64,000 nucleotides of DNA, from NCBI RefSeq assembly GCF_007747795.1, contig NZ_CP036275.1, positions 6,564,001 through 6,628,000 of the forward strand, in the 5' to 3' direction. Under the pieces are notes generated by a model. That model saw only the letters and a list, made by a program, of their open reading frames with translations. It was not told the DNA's origin and searched no databases. A program made the translations under genes and the position numbers. The DNA is from Maioricimonas rarisocia. Its GTDB lineage: Bacteria > Planctomycetota > Planctomycetia > Planctomycetales > Planctomycetaceae. Shown here one piece after another: positions 39,387 through 47,966 of the stretch (position 1 is the first letter of the stretch; every line of letters starts with the position of its first letter).

Positions 39387-40250
39387 TCAGGCAAGGGTGC
39401 CACGCGCGGCGGCGGCGTGTCGGGAGGCCGACTCGTGCGCGGGCGGCGCGACGTGTTCGGGAGCCGGAGACTGGCGTCCTGTCTCGTAAAAACAGGTCAG
39501 CGAGAGCGTCCCGTCGTCGTCTTCGACGAGAGCGGTACAGTTCTCGACCCAGTCGCCGGTGTTACAGTACGTCATTCCATCGCGATGCACAATCGAAGGC
39601 GTATGGACGTGTCCGCAAATCACCCCATCACACTCGCGGGACCGTGCATGCTGCAGCAGACAGCCTTCAAACCGCTGGATGAACCGGATCATTCGCTTGA
39701 TGCGATCCTTGGTCATCCCACAGAAGCGGTAAGGGCTGAGGTTCCTGCGGCCCAGCAGCCGGCTCAGGTACCAGCTGCTCGAGAGCAGGGCGTCGTAGAA
39801 GATCCCGGAGCCCTTCGAGAGCCACTTCGCCGAGGTCTCGACGTAGTCGAACCGGTCGCCGTGCGTGACCAGAAACCGCCGACCGTCGGCCGTGTGGTGG
39901 ACGAATTCCTCTCCCATCGTCACGAAGTCAAACCGCCGCACGATCTCCGAAAACAGGTGATCGTTCCGCAGGAATTCGTCGTGATTGCCGGACAGGTAGA
40001 AGAGTTCGGTCCCGGCATCGGCCATCTCGGCCAGGCGGCGCAGGATCGCGGTATAGGTGGGCTGCCAGCGCCAGCCTCCCTGCAGCTTCCAGCCATCGAG
40101 GAAGTCGCCGACGATGTACATCCGCTCCGCTTCGATGCCGCGGAGAAACTCGAGGAATGGTTCGCACTGCGTAAACGGGCTTCCCAGATGAACATCGCTG
40201 ACGAAGAGGGTACGGACCCGTCCCTGCAACCTTCCCTGGTTTGCGCGCAT
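39387..40250 (-). CDS. PlcP/LpxH-like calcineurin-type metallophosphoesterase, copy 2
   Basis: A 287-residue paralogue of the enzyme at 32.1 kb. Metal ligands are in SDVHLG (D19, H21), GDFLDGWKL (48-56), GNHDEFLR (88-95), THGDRFD (H130) and GHVH (213-216). In Alphaproteobacteria PlcP turns membrane phospholipids into diacylglycerol for non-phosphorus lipids when phosphate is scarce. Placement directly upstream of btaA and btaB, which consume diacylglycerol, supports PlcP over LpxH here. The C-terminus has a His/Ala/Pro-rich tail with no homology that I know. The start codon at 40250 is preceded by GGGAG. Confidence 0.85.
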   Translation of the reverse strand: MRANQGRLQGRVRTLFVSDVHLGSPFTQCEPFLEFLRGIEAERMYIVGDFLDGWKLQGGWRWQPTYTAILRRLAEMADAGTELFYLSGNHDEFLRNDHLFSEIVRRFDFVTMGEEFVHHTADGRRFLVTHGDRFDYVETSAKWLSKGSGIFYDALLSSSWYLSRLLGRRNLSPYRFCGMTKDRIKRMIRFIQRFEGCLLQHARSRECDGVICGHVHTPSIVHRDGMTYCNTGDWVENCTALVEDDDGTLSLTCFYETGRQSPAPEHVAPPAHESASRHAAAARGTLA

Positions 40251-40513
40251 CGGCTCGACTCCCGGGTTGTCACCATGCGACCGCTGCAGTGGCCTGATTG
40301 GCTGCAGCTGTAAAGGCGGATTCTTTCAGACGGTTGGGCAGAGCAGTTAAAGCGGGCGTGAATGTTCCGGGAAAACGGGCCCGAATCGGCCGCGAATTCC
40401 GGGTTGTGACCGTTGCAACGATCCGGTATTTTTCCGGCCCTTTCACTCAGACTGCTTTAGACTCCCCCTCTCCAGCTCCCCCTATCTGCTTCCTCGTCAC
40501 AGCGAGGCGATCG

Positions 40514-41695
40514 ATGAACCGCCCGTTCCAGCCGCGGCCGCGCCGCCGGCCCTCCGACTCGTCGCGCCGATGCTTCGCATCGCTGTGTCTGCTGGCACTG
40601 CTTCCACTCGCCGTGGCCGCATGTCACGAGATGCCGATGACCGGCCGCCAGCAGCTGCTGCTCATCCCCGAAGAGCAGGAAGTTCTGCTCGGTCAGCGGG
40701 CCTACGAGAAGATCCTGTCCGAGCAGCCCCTCTCGCGGCACCCGCAGTACAGGCAGCTGGTCGAGCGCGTCGGTCGCCGCATTGCCGCCGCCGCTGGCCG
40801 GCCCGATTTCGACTGGGAGTTCCACGTCCTGGCAGGTCAACAGCAGAACGCATTTGCACTGCCGGGCGGCAAGGTGGCCATCTACGAAGGCATGATGCCA
40901 ATCTGCGCCAACGAGGCGGGACTGGCTGTCGTGCTCTCTCACGAAATTGCGCACGTCCTCGCCCGACACGGCGCAGAACGAATGAGCCAGAAGTCCGTCG
41001 TACGTGGCGTCGGTGGACTGATCGACAAAGTCACTCGCGAACAGGAAGTCCCCGACCAGGAGAAGATCGTTCAGGTCTACGGGGCCGCGTCGCACCTGGG
41101 GGTCATTCTCCCCTACAGTCGCAAACACGAGACCGAAGCCGACTCGATCGGTCTGACGCTGATGGCGCGCGCGGGATACGATCCGCGGGAAGCCCCCGAG
41201 TTCTGGGAGCGGTTTGCTGCCGCATCCAGCGGACGGCCGCCCGAGTTCCTTTCGACACATCCTTCCGATACGCATCGGGCCAGGCATCTGGCCGGCCTGC
41301 TGGCGAAGGCATCGACGTACTACGAGCATGCCGAGACCCAATTCGGACTGGGCGAGGCCATCCCCCACCTGCCTTCGTCCGCGCGAATGGCGGCCCGCCC
41401 GACGATCGACCCGCAGGTTCAACCGGCGGCGGTTCATGCCGCCGCTTCCGAAGCGACGCCGGCCTCGCTCATACCGGCTGCTCATGCATCGGTCCCGGCT
41501 CATGAAAGCGGGGTGAAGCCGGTCCCCACCGGACGCCGAACTGGCGGGAACGCCGATCCTGCCGCCGACGACGAATCGGAAGAATGGGAGCTTCCCCGCC
41601 GCACCGGAACCGAGCCGTCGCTCGCGCCTTCGACCAGCGAGGTCGAGTCGGATGGCTGGGTTCCCACCGGTCGCAAGGTCACCAGGCCGCAGTAA
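40514..41695 (+). CDS. M48 family metalloprotease, lipoprotein (LoiP/BepA-like)
   Basis: A 393-residue peptidase anchored by a lipobox ending at C37 (LAVAAC). The zinc site is HEIAH (143-147) with the third ligand in HETEAD (205-210). The N-terminal TGRQQLLLIPEEQEVLLGQRAYEKIL segment is typical of Oma1/YcaL/LoiP proteases that degrade misfolded envelope proteins. The last 110 residues are Pro/Ala-rich and low in complexity, with a repeated PTGR motif. The ATG at 40514, with GAGG 8 nt upstream, gives the lipoprotein leader. Confidence 0.9.
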   Translation: MNRPFQPRPRRRPSDSSRRCFASLCLLALLPLAVAACHEMPMTGRQQLLLIPEEQEVLLGQRAYEKILSEQPLSRHPQYRQLVERVGRRIAAAAGRPDFDWEFHVLAGQQQNAFALPGGKVAIYEGMMPICANEAGLAVVLSHEIAHVLARHGAERMSQKSVVRGVGGLIDKVTREQEVPDQEKIVQVYGAASHLGVILPYSRKHETEADSIGLTLMARAGYDPREAPEFWERFAAASSGRPPEFLSTHPSDTHRARHLAGLLAKASTYYEHAETQFGLGEAIPHLPSSARMAARPTIDPQVQPAAVHAAASEATPASLIPAAHASVPAHESGVKPVPTGRRTGGNADPAADDESEEWELPRRTGTEPSLAPSTSEVESDGWVPTGRKVTRPQ

Positions 41696-42042
41696 GCCTG
41701 AGGCGAAACGCCACACGCATCACCTCGCGTCACCGTGGAGCACATCGGCGGCTCTGCGCGCCTGCTGACAGCGGGGCGTTTAGTCCACCAGACCTTGCTG
41801 TTTTCGCGCCGCGGGGGCTGACGCAGGATCTTTGAGGGGTCTGCTGGACCAGCGGGGAACAGGCGGTGTGAAAAAACATTCGCGTGCTCACGATTGGTAC
41901 CTCATTTGCTTTCCACTCCTGGCCGTACGCGGCGGAGTCGCGTGAATGTTTGCCCCACTCGAACCGAAGTGTCGGAAGGGAGCCCGAACAACGGTCGGCC
42001 CCTCTCCCGTTTTGGACTCGAGGCCCAGGAAAGGACTCAGTC
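41696..42042 (+). other. Gap upstream of csrA
   Basis: This 347-bp stretch presumably holds the csrA promoter and leader. GTTTGCCCCACTCGAAC near 41946 is a degenerate echo of the dispersed GTCTGCCCCAC module. An AAAGGA ribosome site precedes csrA. I see no gene and no clear promoter. Confidence 0.4.
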
Positions 42043-42279
42043 ATGCTCGTGCTGTCCCGCAAACTGAACGAGTCGATTACGCTTCCGGAACTCGGCATCA
42101 CGATCACCGTCGTGGGCGTCGGAACGCGAAGGGTGAAGATCGGCATTGATGCCCCCGAAAACGTCGCCATTCGGCGCTCCGAAGTTCTGGAACTGCAGGA
42201 GCAGTCAGTGCGACGGGGCAGCGAGTCGGAACTGCAGCCGGCCCGTCCGCTGGTGCCCGGCACGCCGGTTCCCGCCTGA
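42043..42279 (+). CDS. csrA: Carbon storage regulator CsrA
   Basis: A 78-residue RNA-binding dimer that represses or stabilises target mRNAs by covering GGA sites. The N-terminal strand MLVLSRKLNESI and the ITITVVGVGTRRVKIGIDAP core carry the RNA-contact residues (L4, R6 and the later VAIRRSEV arginines). The last 20 residues are a Ser/Pro-rich tail longer than in the E. coli protein. No flagellar or fliW gene is adjacent, so its targets are unknown. Confidence 0.95.
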   Translation: MLVLSRKLNESITLPELGITITVVGVGTRRVKIGIDAPENVAIRRSEVLELQEQSVRRGSESELQPARPLVPGTPVPA

Positions 42280-42809
42280 GAATCTTCCCCGACTGGCACC
42301 ACGAGGTATGGCGAGGTCTGGCCGCGCAGGGCGCGAGACCAGCCTCGCAGGTGGAGAGGACCGCCGCTGTGCAGGGCGACGACGCAATCTGTCTTCATCG
42401 ATCGCGGGTGATCGATCAGCGAGCAGGCGATGTCTGCTGACAGATCAGCGTGCGCTTCTTCGCGACATTCGGGATCTCCCCGAACTTAACTCCAGTCAAC
42501 CACTTAAGTCACGCGGCCAGGACCGCGGAGTGCCGAGCTCGCTCTCTTCGGCCCAGCCCGCGCTCCTTCTCCAATCGCCGATGCCGGCTGGACCACAATG
42601 TTCCGCCGCCGGCCGCGAGCGTCATCCCGGTAATCGGGATTGACCCATTCTTCCAACGCCGATACAAGCTCGGCCGCAAGTCAGCACGTTCGATTGCGCG
42701 TCGCATTGTTGCGCGGGCGAATCATCGCGTGTTTCATGGAACGGAATGACTCCGTCGGCCGCGACCCAGCTCGTGGTCCGTCCGCCACCAAGGGATTGGG
42801 ATCTCGATC
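42280..42809. other. 530-bp gap without a recognisable gene
   Basis: Short frames are open on both strands but none has family likeness, a good ribosome site or the codon pattern of the neighbours. I see no repeat modules or clear terminator here. It probably holds the csrA 3' end and the promoter of the TPR lipoprotein. Confidence 0.4.
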
Positions 42810-44210
42810 ATGAGACTTTCCGCGTTGTTCGCACTGGTTCTGATGGCCGCCGGCTGCGGCTCCGGGGAAAACCCGACACAAACGTCTGCCGAACAGAAGG
42901 CTCCGGAAACGCCGGCCACGGCAGCGTCGACCGAAACAGGCCAATCCGCCACGACCACGGCGCAGGCAACGCCGGACGCGGAGCCTGCCAGCAACAAGGT
43001 CGCCGATGCCTCCGTCCCCCAGCTGATCGCTCTGGCGACACGGCTGATGAAGAAGGGAGACCTTGGCCACGCAGTGACGCTCCTGACGCGGGCGATCGGC
43101 GCCGACCCGACCTCGGTCGATGCCTACGTGCAGCGGGCCGCAGTCTTCGCAAAGGCCAAACTGCTCTCGCGGGCGATTGCCGACCTCGGCAAAGCCATCG
43201 AGCTCAAGGGGAACGATCCCCGTCTGCGGAACACTCGCGGCTACTTCTATCTGACCGGCCAGCAGTACGACGAGGCCGAGAAGGACTTCAACGACGCGAT
43301 CGGACTCGATCTCAACTATCCCCAGCCATACAACAACCGCGGACTCGTTCGGATTGCCCGCGGCCAGCACGAGCAGGCAATCAAGGACTTCGATGCCGCC
43401 CTGCGGATCGATCCGGAGTACGTCGATGCCCACAACAACCGTGGCTTCGCTCTGCTTCAGATCGAGAAGTTCGATGACGCCATCGCCGCCTTCTCCGAAG
43501 CGATCAAGCTGAACGATCAGTACGTCAACGCCTGGAACAACCGTGGGCTGGCCCGTCAGAAGGCCGGCCTGCACGCAGAAGCGGCCGAAGACTTCACCCA
43601 GGCCATCGCCCTGCAGCCGGACAACGTCAAGTACTACGTGCATCGCAGCGAAGCTTACGCTGACGCCGGTCAGGAAGAACTTGCCGAGCAGGATCGGGCA
43701 TACGTCGTCTGGCTGCAGAAGCTGGCCGACCTCAACCGTGCGATCGGCCGCTCGCCCCGCGACTCGAACCACTGGGTTGCCCGCGGGCGCCACCTGATCG
43801 AGCAGGAGAGGCTCGAGCAGGCGATGGAAGATTTCAACCGGGCACTGCAACTTGATCCCGATAACGCCGTGGCCTACTTCAGTCGGGCGGTCGTGAAGCT
43901 CAAGCAGGGTGAGACCGAAGACGCCATCGAGGACATCACCGTCGCCGTGGCCCGCGAACCGGGCCTGCACGAGGCCTACTCGCTGCGTGGTGACATCTAC
44001 TTCGACCAGGGCAAGTTCGACGAAGCGATTGCCGACTACGCCGCCGCCAAGCGACTCGATCGCCGCGTGGCCCAGGCGTACCTGCTCCGCTCAGAGGAGC
44101 GGAAGGCGAACGGCCAGATCCAGCAGGCGGGTGCCGACCTCGAGCGGGCCGTCATGCTCGATCCGCAGCTGAAGACCGCTTCGGCCGAAACGGAATCAGA
44201 AACGGAGTAA
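42810..44210 (+). CDS. TPR-repeat lipoprotein
   Basis: A 466-residue lipoprotein: leader MRLSALFALVLMAAGC with C16 as the lipidated residue, then a Thr/Ala/Glu-rich linker to about residue 68. From there about ten tetratricopeptide repeats follow, many showing the AxxxYxxRG/NNRG and AIxDFxxAIxLxP consensus, with one break (LNRAIGRSPRDSNHWVARG) splitting two arrays. TPR arrays bind peptides or partner proteins. The location would be the inner face of the outer membrane or the periplasmic side. No partner is evident from neighbours. Confidence 0.9.
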   Translation: MRLSALFALVLMAAGCGSGENPTQTSAEQKAPETPATAASTETGQSATTTAQATPDAEPASNKVADASVPQLIALATRLMKKGDLGHAVTLLTRAIGADPTSVDAYVQRAAVFAKAKLLSRAIADLGKAIELKGNDPRLRNTRGYFYLTGQQYDEAEKDFNDAIGLDLNYPQPYNNRGLVRIARGQHEQAIKDFDAALRIDPEYVDAHNNRGFALLQIEKFDDAIAAFSEAIKLNDQYVNAWNNRGLARQKAGLHAEAAEDFTQAIALQPDNVKYYVHRSEAYADAGQEELAEQDRAYVVWLQKLADLNRAIGRSPRDSNHWVARGRHLIEQERLEQAMEDFNRALQLDPDNAVAYFSRAVVKLKQGETEDAIEDITVAVAREPGLHEAYSLRGDIYFDQGKFDEAIADYAAAKRLDRRVAQAYLLRSEERKANGQIQQAGADLERAVMLDPQLKTASAETESETE

Positions 44211-44243
44211 TCGACTCCGCACGAGAACAGGTCAGGCTGACGC

Positions 44244-44280
44244 ACGGCCTGCGGTCTTCGGATCGCAGGTCGTGTCTTTG
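44244..44280 (+). terminator. Rho-independent terminator of the TPR lipoprotein gene
   Basis: 10-bp stem with one G-U pair (44244-44253 with 44264-44273), loop GTCTTCGGAT, followed by GTCTTTGTTT. Confidence 0.7.
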
Positions 44281-44867
44281 TTTAGGAACCAGGAGTCAGG
44301 AAGTAGGTTGGGACTGGTCCCAGCACCTCCAGCGGGCTGGTGGCTCGTGTCCCGCTTGCCTCTTGTCGCTGCGCGACCCCGGTTGGCGAGCAACCGAGGC
44401 TACCCGGTTAGGAACCAGGAGTTAGGAAGTAGGGGGCAGGAAACAGGACTGTAGGGTGTGTCACGGCGAACCGCCCTGGCAGCGGCGGTCGGAGAGGGAT
44501 GCTCATTGACCGGTAAGCCCGTGACGCACCGCCCGCCAGGAGGGAGGAGACAGGAAGTAAGATTCGGGAATCGGGAATCAGGCTGGTCTGGCATCCATCC
44601 GGCCGGCAATGGCCGGCCCTACCGACTTTGTTTGGGAGGTAGGAAGCAGGAGCCAGGAGGCCTGCGTCGCTCTCAGGGTCGCGGCATTCTCCGTGGTCGC
44701 GTTTCCGGGGCGAGCATGGCACCCGGGGGGAGCTTCGATTGAGGCCGACAGGAATGTCTGCCCCACCGGTGTTCCGGGGTGGATGCCTCACCTTGAATTC
44801 ACACGGCTCGTAGAGGTGCGGCACTTCGCATGCTCGCTTCCAACGGGCGGGCATGGCACCGCGGCAA
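44281..44867. repeat. Mosaic of dispersed repeat modules
   Basis: No gene is seen. Contents in order: TAGGAACCAGGAGTCAGGAA purine-rich runs (44284, 44409), a roughly 100-bp block (44304-44405) almost identical to 48083-48182 that includes an R1 palindrome (44307-44324), a TAGGGTGTGTCACGGCG...CGTGACGCACC pair like that of the 189-bp array (about 44454-44530), GGCCGGCAATGGCCGGCC (44595 region), and a GACAGGAATGTCTGCCCCAC module (44747-44766). Confidence 0.8.
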
Positions 44868-46925
44868 TTACTCCCGCACCCAGAGCACGTTGTTGAAGTA
44901 GTAGCCGGCGAACTCCGGATTGCCCGGATCGTTCTTCCATTCGCTGCCGTTCACGACGAACTTGTACTCATACTTCCCGGGAGCCAGCTGCACCTTCGCC
45001 CGGTACCAGCCTGCGTCATCCGGTCCTTCGAATGGCGTGGCGTCCATCGACCAGTCATTGAACTCACCGGCCAGGTGAACCGACTCGACCGGCTCTTCGG
45101 GACGGTAACGGAAGGTCGCCTCAAAACCGTCGTCCCCGATCGCCCGAACCTGCGGTCGCCCCGCCGAAAGATCCTGGTCGGCAATGGTCATGGTGAATGA
45201 GCCGATCATCATTTCTTCCCATGTCTGATCTCCCCAGCCGACGGTGGCCGAGGGATCGGGATTCGCCACATTGCCGGACGAGTTGTCGAAGTGGGCCACA
45301 CACCGCAACACTGTCCCGTCAGGAAGATGCTTCGGCTCAGCGAGGATGTACGTGTTCTGCCAGTTGAAGTCGTAGCGGGGGACGTCGAGGAGCACCTCTT
45401 CGCGCTCATCCGGATAGACGGCCGTCACGTGAAACGACTTGCCGCGCAGATGCATGTGGGGCGTGATCGCATACAGCAACCGGTCCGGCCCCTGCACGCG
45501 GTACTCCGCCTCGACCCGATGGTTGTCGGCCTGCGGGGGAATCTGGAACCGGAAGTTGAGAGCACAGTCGACCTTCACTTCCTGCTTCACGTCCTTCGGG
45601 TCGGCGAACACCAGCCCGGCCGAGCTGAGGTCGACCTGCTCGGTTCCGATCGGCGTGTAATGGACCTGGAAGATCAGCTTCGAGCCGGCCGGAATCCGCC
45701 GCGCCAGTCCCTGTGATTGAGGGAACGTGCTGGCCGGCAGCCCCGGAGCAAACGACGCGACCGAGTTGAACAGCGCGTCTTCGCCCTGGAAGCGATCCGA
45801 CCCGGGCGGCTGGAAGAACAGAATCAGGTGATGCACGACCGCCCGGTTCCCCGGTCGGGCCTCGGCCGCCACCACCCACTTGTCCTCTTTAAAGCCCGGA
45901 TCGACGACGAAGTACTTGTAGGGGACCACTCCCTTGGCCGGCACCTTGAACGCTTTCGGCATCGGGATGACCATGTCCGGCTTCGGGATCTGCCAGCCGT
46001 CGACGAACTGCGGCAGTTCGGGCAGGTCGGATGGATCTCCCTGGGGAGCACCGGCCTTTGCCCAGGCGGCCAGCGTCTGCTTCTCCTCGTCGGTCAATCG
46101 GGCGTCGTTGAGGAATTTCCCATGCGCCGGATCCGCGTGCCACGGGGGCATCCGCCCGTCCTCGACGGTTTCGACGATCGTTTCGGCCCAGCCGGCGATC
46201 TCGTCGTACGACGTCATCGCGAAAGGCCCGATTTCCCCTTCACGATGGCAGCTCACGCAGTGCCGGTTCAGGATGGGAGCGACGTCGCGGGCGTAGGTGA
46301 CCTCGGCATCCGGCTTCGGCTTGCGGACGCGGCCGATGATGCAGCCGACCGGGCGGGTGACGGGCCGCGAGACCTCCTGGCCGGCCAGCACCTCGTCGAG
46401 TGCAACCGCGAGATCCTGCCGCTGCACGTCGGCACGGGCATAGCCGACGCCATACTGGTCGTCGATCCGCCCCCAGTACCGGACGATGCGGTTCTGATCG
46501 AGCACGAACGCTTCCGGCGTGCGGACCGCTCCGAACTGGTCGGCAACGACATTCCCCGCATCCTTGAGCAGTGGGAACTCGATGCCATGTGCACGCCCGT
46601 AGCGGGCAATGTCGATCAGCGAATCCTGTCGGTTCGCATCAATGCCCACGAACTGCACACCCTGGTCGGCATACTTCTCCGCCAGAGCCGACAACCGTGG
46701 TCCGTACAGTTTCGCGAGGGGGCATTCTGTTCCGAAGAAGACGACGACGACCGCGCGGGCATCGGACCACTCCTCGAGAGAATGAGTCGCTCCCAGACCA
46801 TCCTGCAGCTCGAACGGCGGGATCAGTTTGCCGATCGGAGTCGAGGAGGATGTCTCAGCCATGACCGCGGTCGCGGCACAAACCGAAACCGCGAGGGTCA
46901 GCAGCAGCAAACGTGCGAGATGCAT
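44868..46925 (-). CDS. Redoxin / cytochrome c / copper type II monooxygenase / CBM48-like fusion protein
   Basis: A 685-residue exported protein with four modules. A signal peptide (1-23) leads to a redoxin domain (about 30-185) with FFGTECPLAK (C68). Then a short cytochrome c-like segment with heme motif CVSCH (223-227) and a distal Met candidate in GRMPPW. Residues about 320-600 match copper type II ascorbate-dependent monooxygenases: HH365-366, HYTP (H422), HMH (490-492) and EEMMIG (M572/573) correspond to the two copper sites of peptidylglycine hydroxylase. The end (614-665) is an AMPK-beta/CBM48-like beta sandwich (LAGEFNDW, KYEYKFVVNG). Substrate unknown. The ATG at 46925 gives the signal peptide. 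Confidence 0.88.
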   Translation of the reverse strand: MHLARLLLLTLAVSVCAATAVMAETSSSTPIGKLIPPFELQDGLGATHSLEEWSDARAVVVVFFGTECPLAKLYGPRLSALAEKYADQGVQFVGIDANRQDSLIDIARYGRAHGIEFPLLKDAGNVVADQFGAVRTPEAFVLDQNRIVRYWGRIDDQYGVGYARADVQRQDLAVALDEVLAGQEVSRPVTRPVGCIIGRVRKPKPDAEVTYARDVAPILNRHCVSCHREGEIGPFAMTSYDEIAGWAETIVETVEDGRMPPWHADPAHGKFLNDARLTDEEKQTLAAWAKAGAPQGDPSDLPELPQFVDGWQIPKPDMVIPMPKAFKVPAKGVVPYKYFVVDPGFKEDKWVVAAEARPGNRAVVHHLILFFQPPGSDRFQGEDALFNSVASFAPGLPASTFPQSQGLARRIPAGSKLIFQVHYTPIGTEQVDLSSAGLVFADPKDVKQEVKVDCALNFRFQIPPQADNHRVEAEYRVQGPDRLLYAITPHMHLRGKSFHVTAVYPDEREEVLLDVPRYDFNWQNTYILAEPKHLPDGTVLRCVAHFDNSSGNVANPDPSATVGWGDQTWEEMMIGSFTMTIADQDLSAGRPQVRAIGDDGFEATFRYRPEEPVESVHLAGEFNDWSMDATPFEGPDDAGWYRAKVQLAPGKYEYKFVVNGSEWKNDPGNPEFAGYYFNNVLWVRE

Positions 46926-47231
46926 CAGGAAGAGTTCCTCTCTGACGGGGCTGCGAATCCCCATGGCGCGGCGACGACGTCGCCTTTGTATGACTGCCAG
47001 TGCACGGTATGACTGCCAGTGCACGACCGGAATGGCCCGTGACGAACGACCGGCCTTCCTGCGCTGTCGATGCGGTGCCCGAAACGACGGGCGCGCACCG
47101 AGCAGCCGGTCGCTGCCGGGGACAGGTTCCAACTACAATACCGAGACACCCCCGGCTGGAACAGATGATGTTCGACTGTCGCCGGGAAATGCCTGCCCGC
47201 GTAACGTTACACCCGTTCACCGACCGGTCCC
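46926..47231. promoter_or_regulatory. Divergent gap with a perfect 19-bp tandem duplication
   Basis: The gap separates the redoxin fusion gene (minus) and the DUF434 gene (plus). GTATGACTGCCAGTGCACG occurs at 46988-47006 and again, unchanged, at 47007-47025. The position, roughly 60-100 bp from the redoxin start, suits a protein-binding site, but a replication slip is equally possible. No clear promoter boxes. Confidence 0.5.
46988..47025. repeat. Perfect tandem repeat, 2 x 19 bp
   Basis: Two adjoining identical copies of GTATGACTGCCAGTGCACG. Confidence 0.9.
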
Positions 47232-47966
47232 ATGCCCGATCGACGCCAGCATCGCGGACCTCACCCGCACGATACCCGCCTGTTCGGCGTCGAGTTTCAT
47301 GCCGTTCTCAGAACGGCCGTCGACGATCTCAGCTGGCTGCTCAGCCGTGGTTATGCCGAGCCGTCCTCGCTCAAGATCGTCGGGGACCGGTACAAACTGA
47401 ACGAACGGCAACGCACGGCTGTGATCCGGAGTGCCAGTCGGGACGATGCGCGAACTGATCGCGCAACCCGGGAGGTTCGCCCCGATCAACTCTACGACCA
47501 GACGCTGGAGATTGATGGGTTCAATCTGCTGACGACCATTGAAGCGGCGCTCTCCGGCGGGGTACTGCTGCTGGGACGGGACGGCTGCCTCCGCGATATG
47601 GCCAGCATGCACGGCAGCTACCGCAAGGTCGCCGAGACCGGTCCGGCACTCGAGCGGATCGGCGACTGGCTCACACGCCACCAGATCGCACATGCTCACT
47701 GGTGGCTCGATCGCCCCGTCTCGAACAGCGGACGGCTGAAGGGAATCATGGCGGAGATGGCCGCCGCCAACGACTGGCCCTGGACGATGGAACTGGATGA
47801 CGACCCCGATCGCCGGCTTGCCGGGTCCGACAAAATCGTCGCCTCGGCCGACAGCATGATCCTCGACCGCTGTCGGCGATGGTGCAACCTGGCCCGGCAC
47901 ATCGTCGAGGAGACCGTGGCGGATACCTGGATTGTCGATCTTCGTGACGGCCCCGCCGGAGGTTGA
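47232..47966 (+). CDS. DUF434 domain-containing protein
   Basis: A 244-residue cytoplasmic protein of the DUF434 family (often with a DUF5616 C-terminal half). The N-terminal helical part includes DDLSWLLSRGYAEPSSLKIVGDRYKLNERQR, and the second half has the QTLEIDGFNLLTTIEAALSGG strand and an acidic HAHWWLDRPVSNSGRL segment that suggest a PIN/Toprim-like nuclease fold. No activity has been established that I know. It stands alone between repeat-rich gaps. Confidence 0.8.
   Translation: MPDRRQHRGPHPHDTRLFGVEFHAVLRTAVDDLSWLLSRGYAEPSSLKIVGDRYKLNERQRTAVIRSASRDDARTDRATREVRPDQLYDQTLEIDGFNLLTTIEAALSGGVLLLGRDGCLRDMASMHGSYRKVAETGPALERIGDWLTRHQIAHAHWWLDRPVSNSGRLKGIMAEMAAANDWPWTMELDDDPDRRLAGSDKIVASADSMILDRCRRWCNLARHIVEETVADTWIVDLRDGPAGG

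Noticed and set aside
42146-42749. Possible genes in the gap after csrA
   Set aside because: Overlapping frames, no ribosome sites, no recognisable domains.
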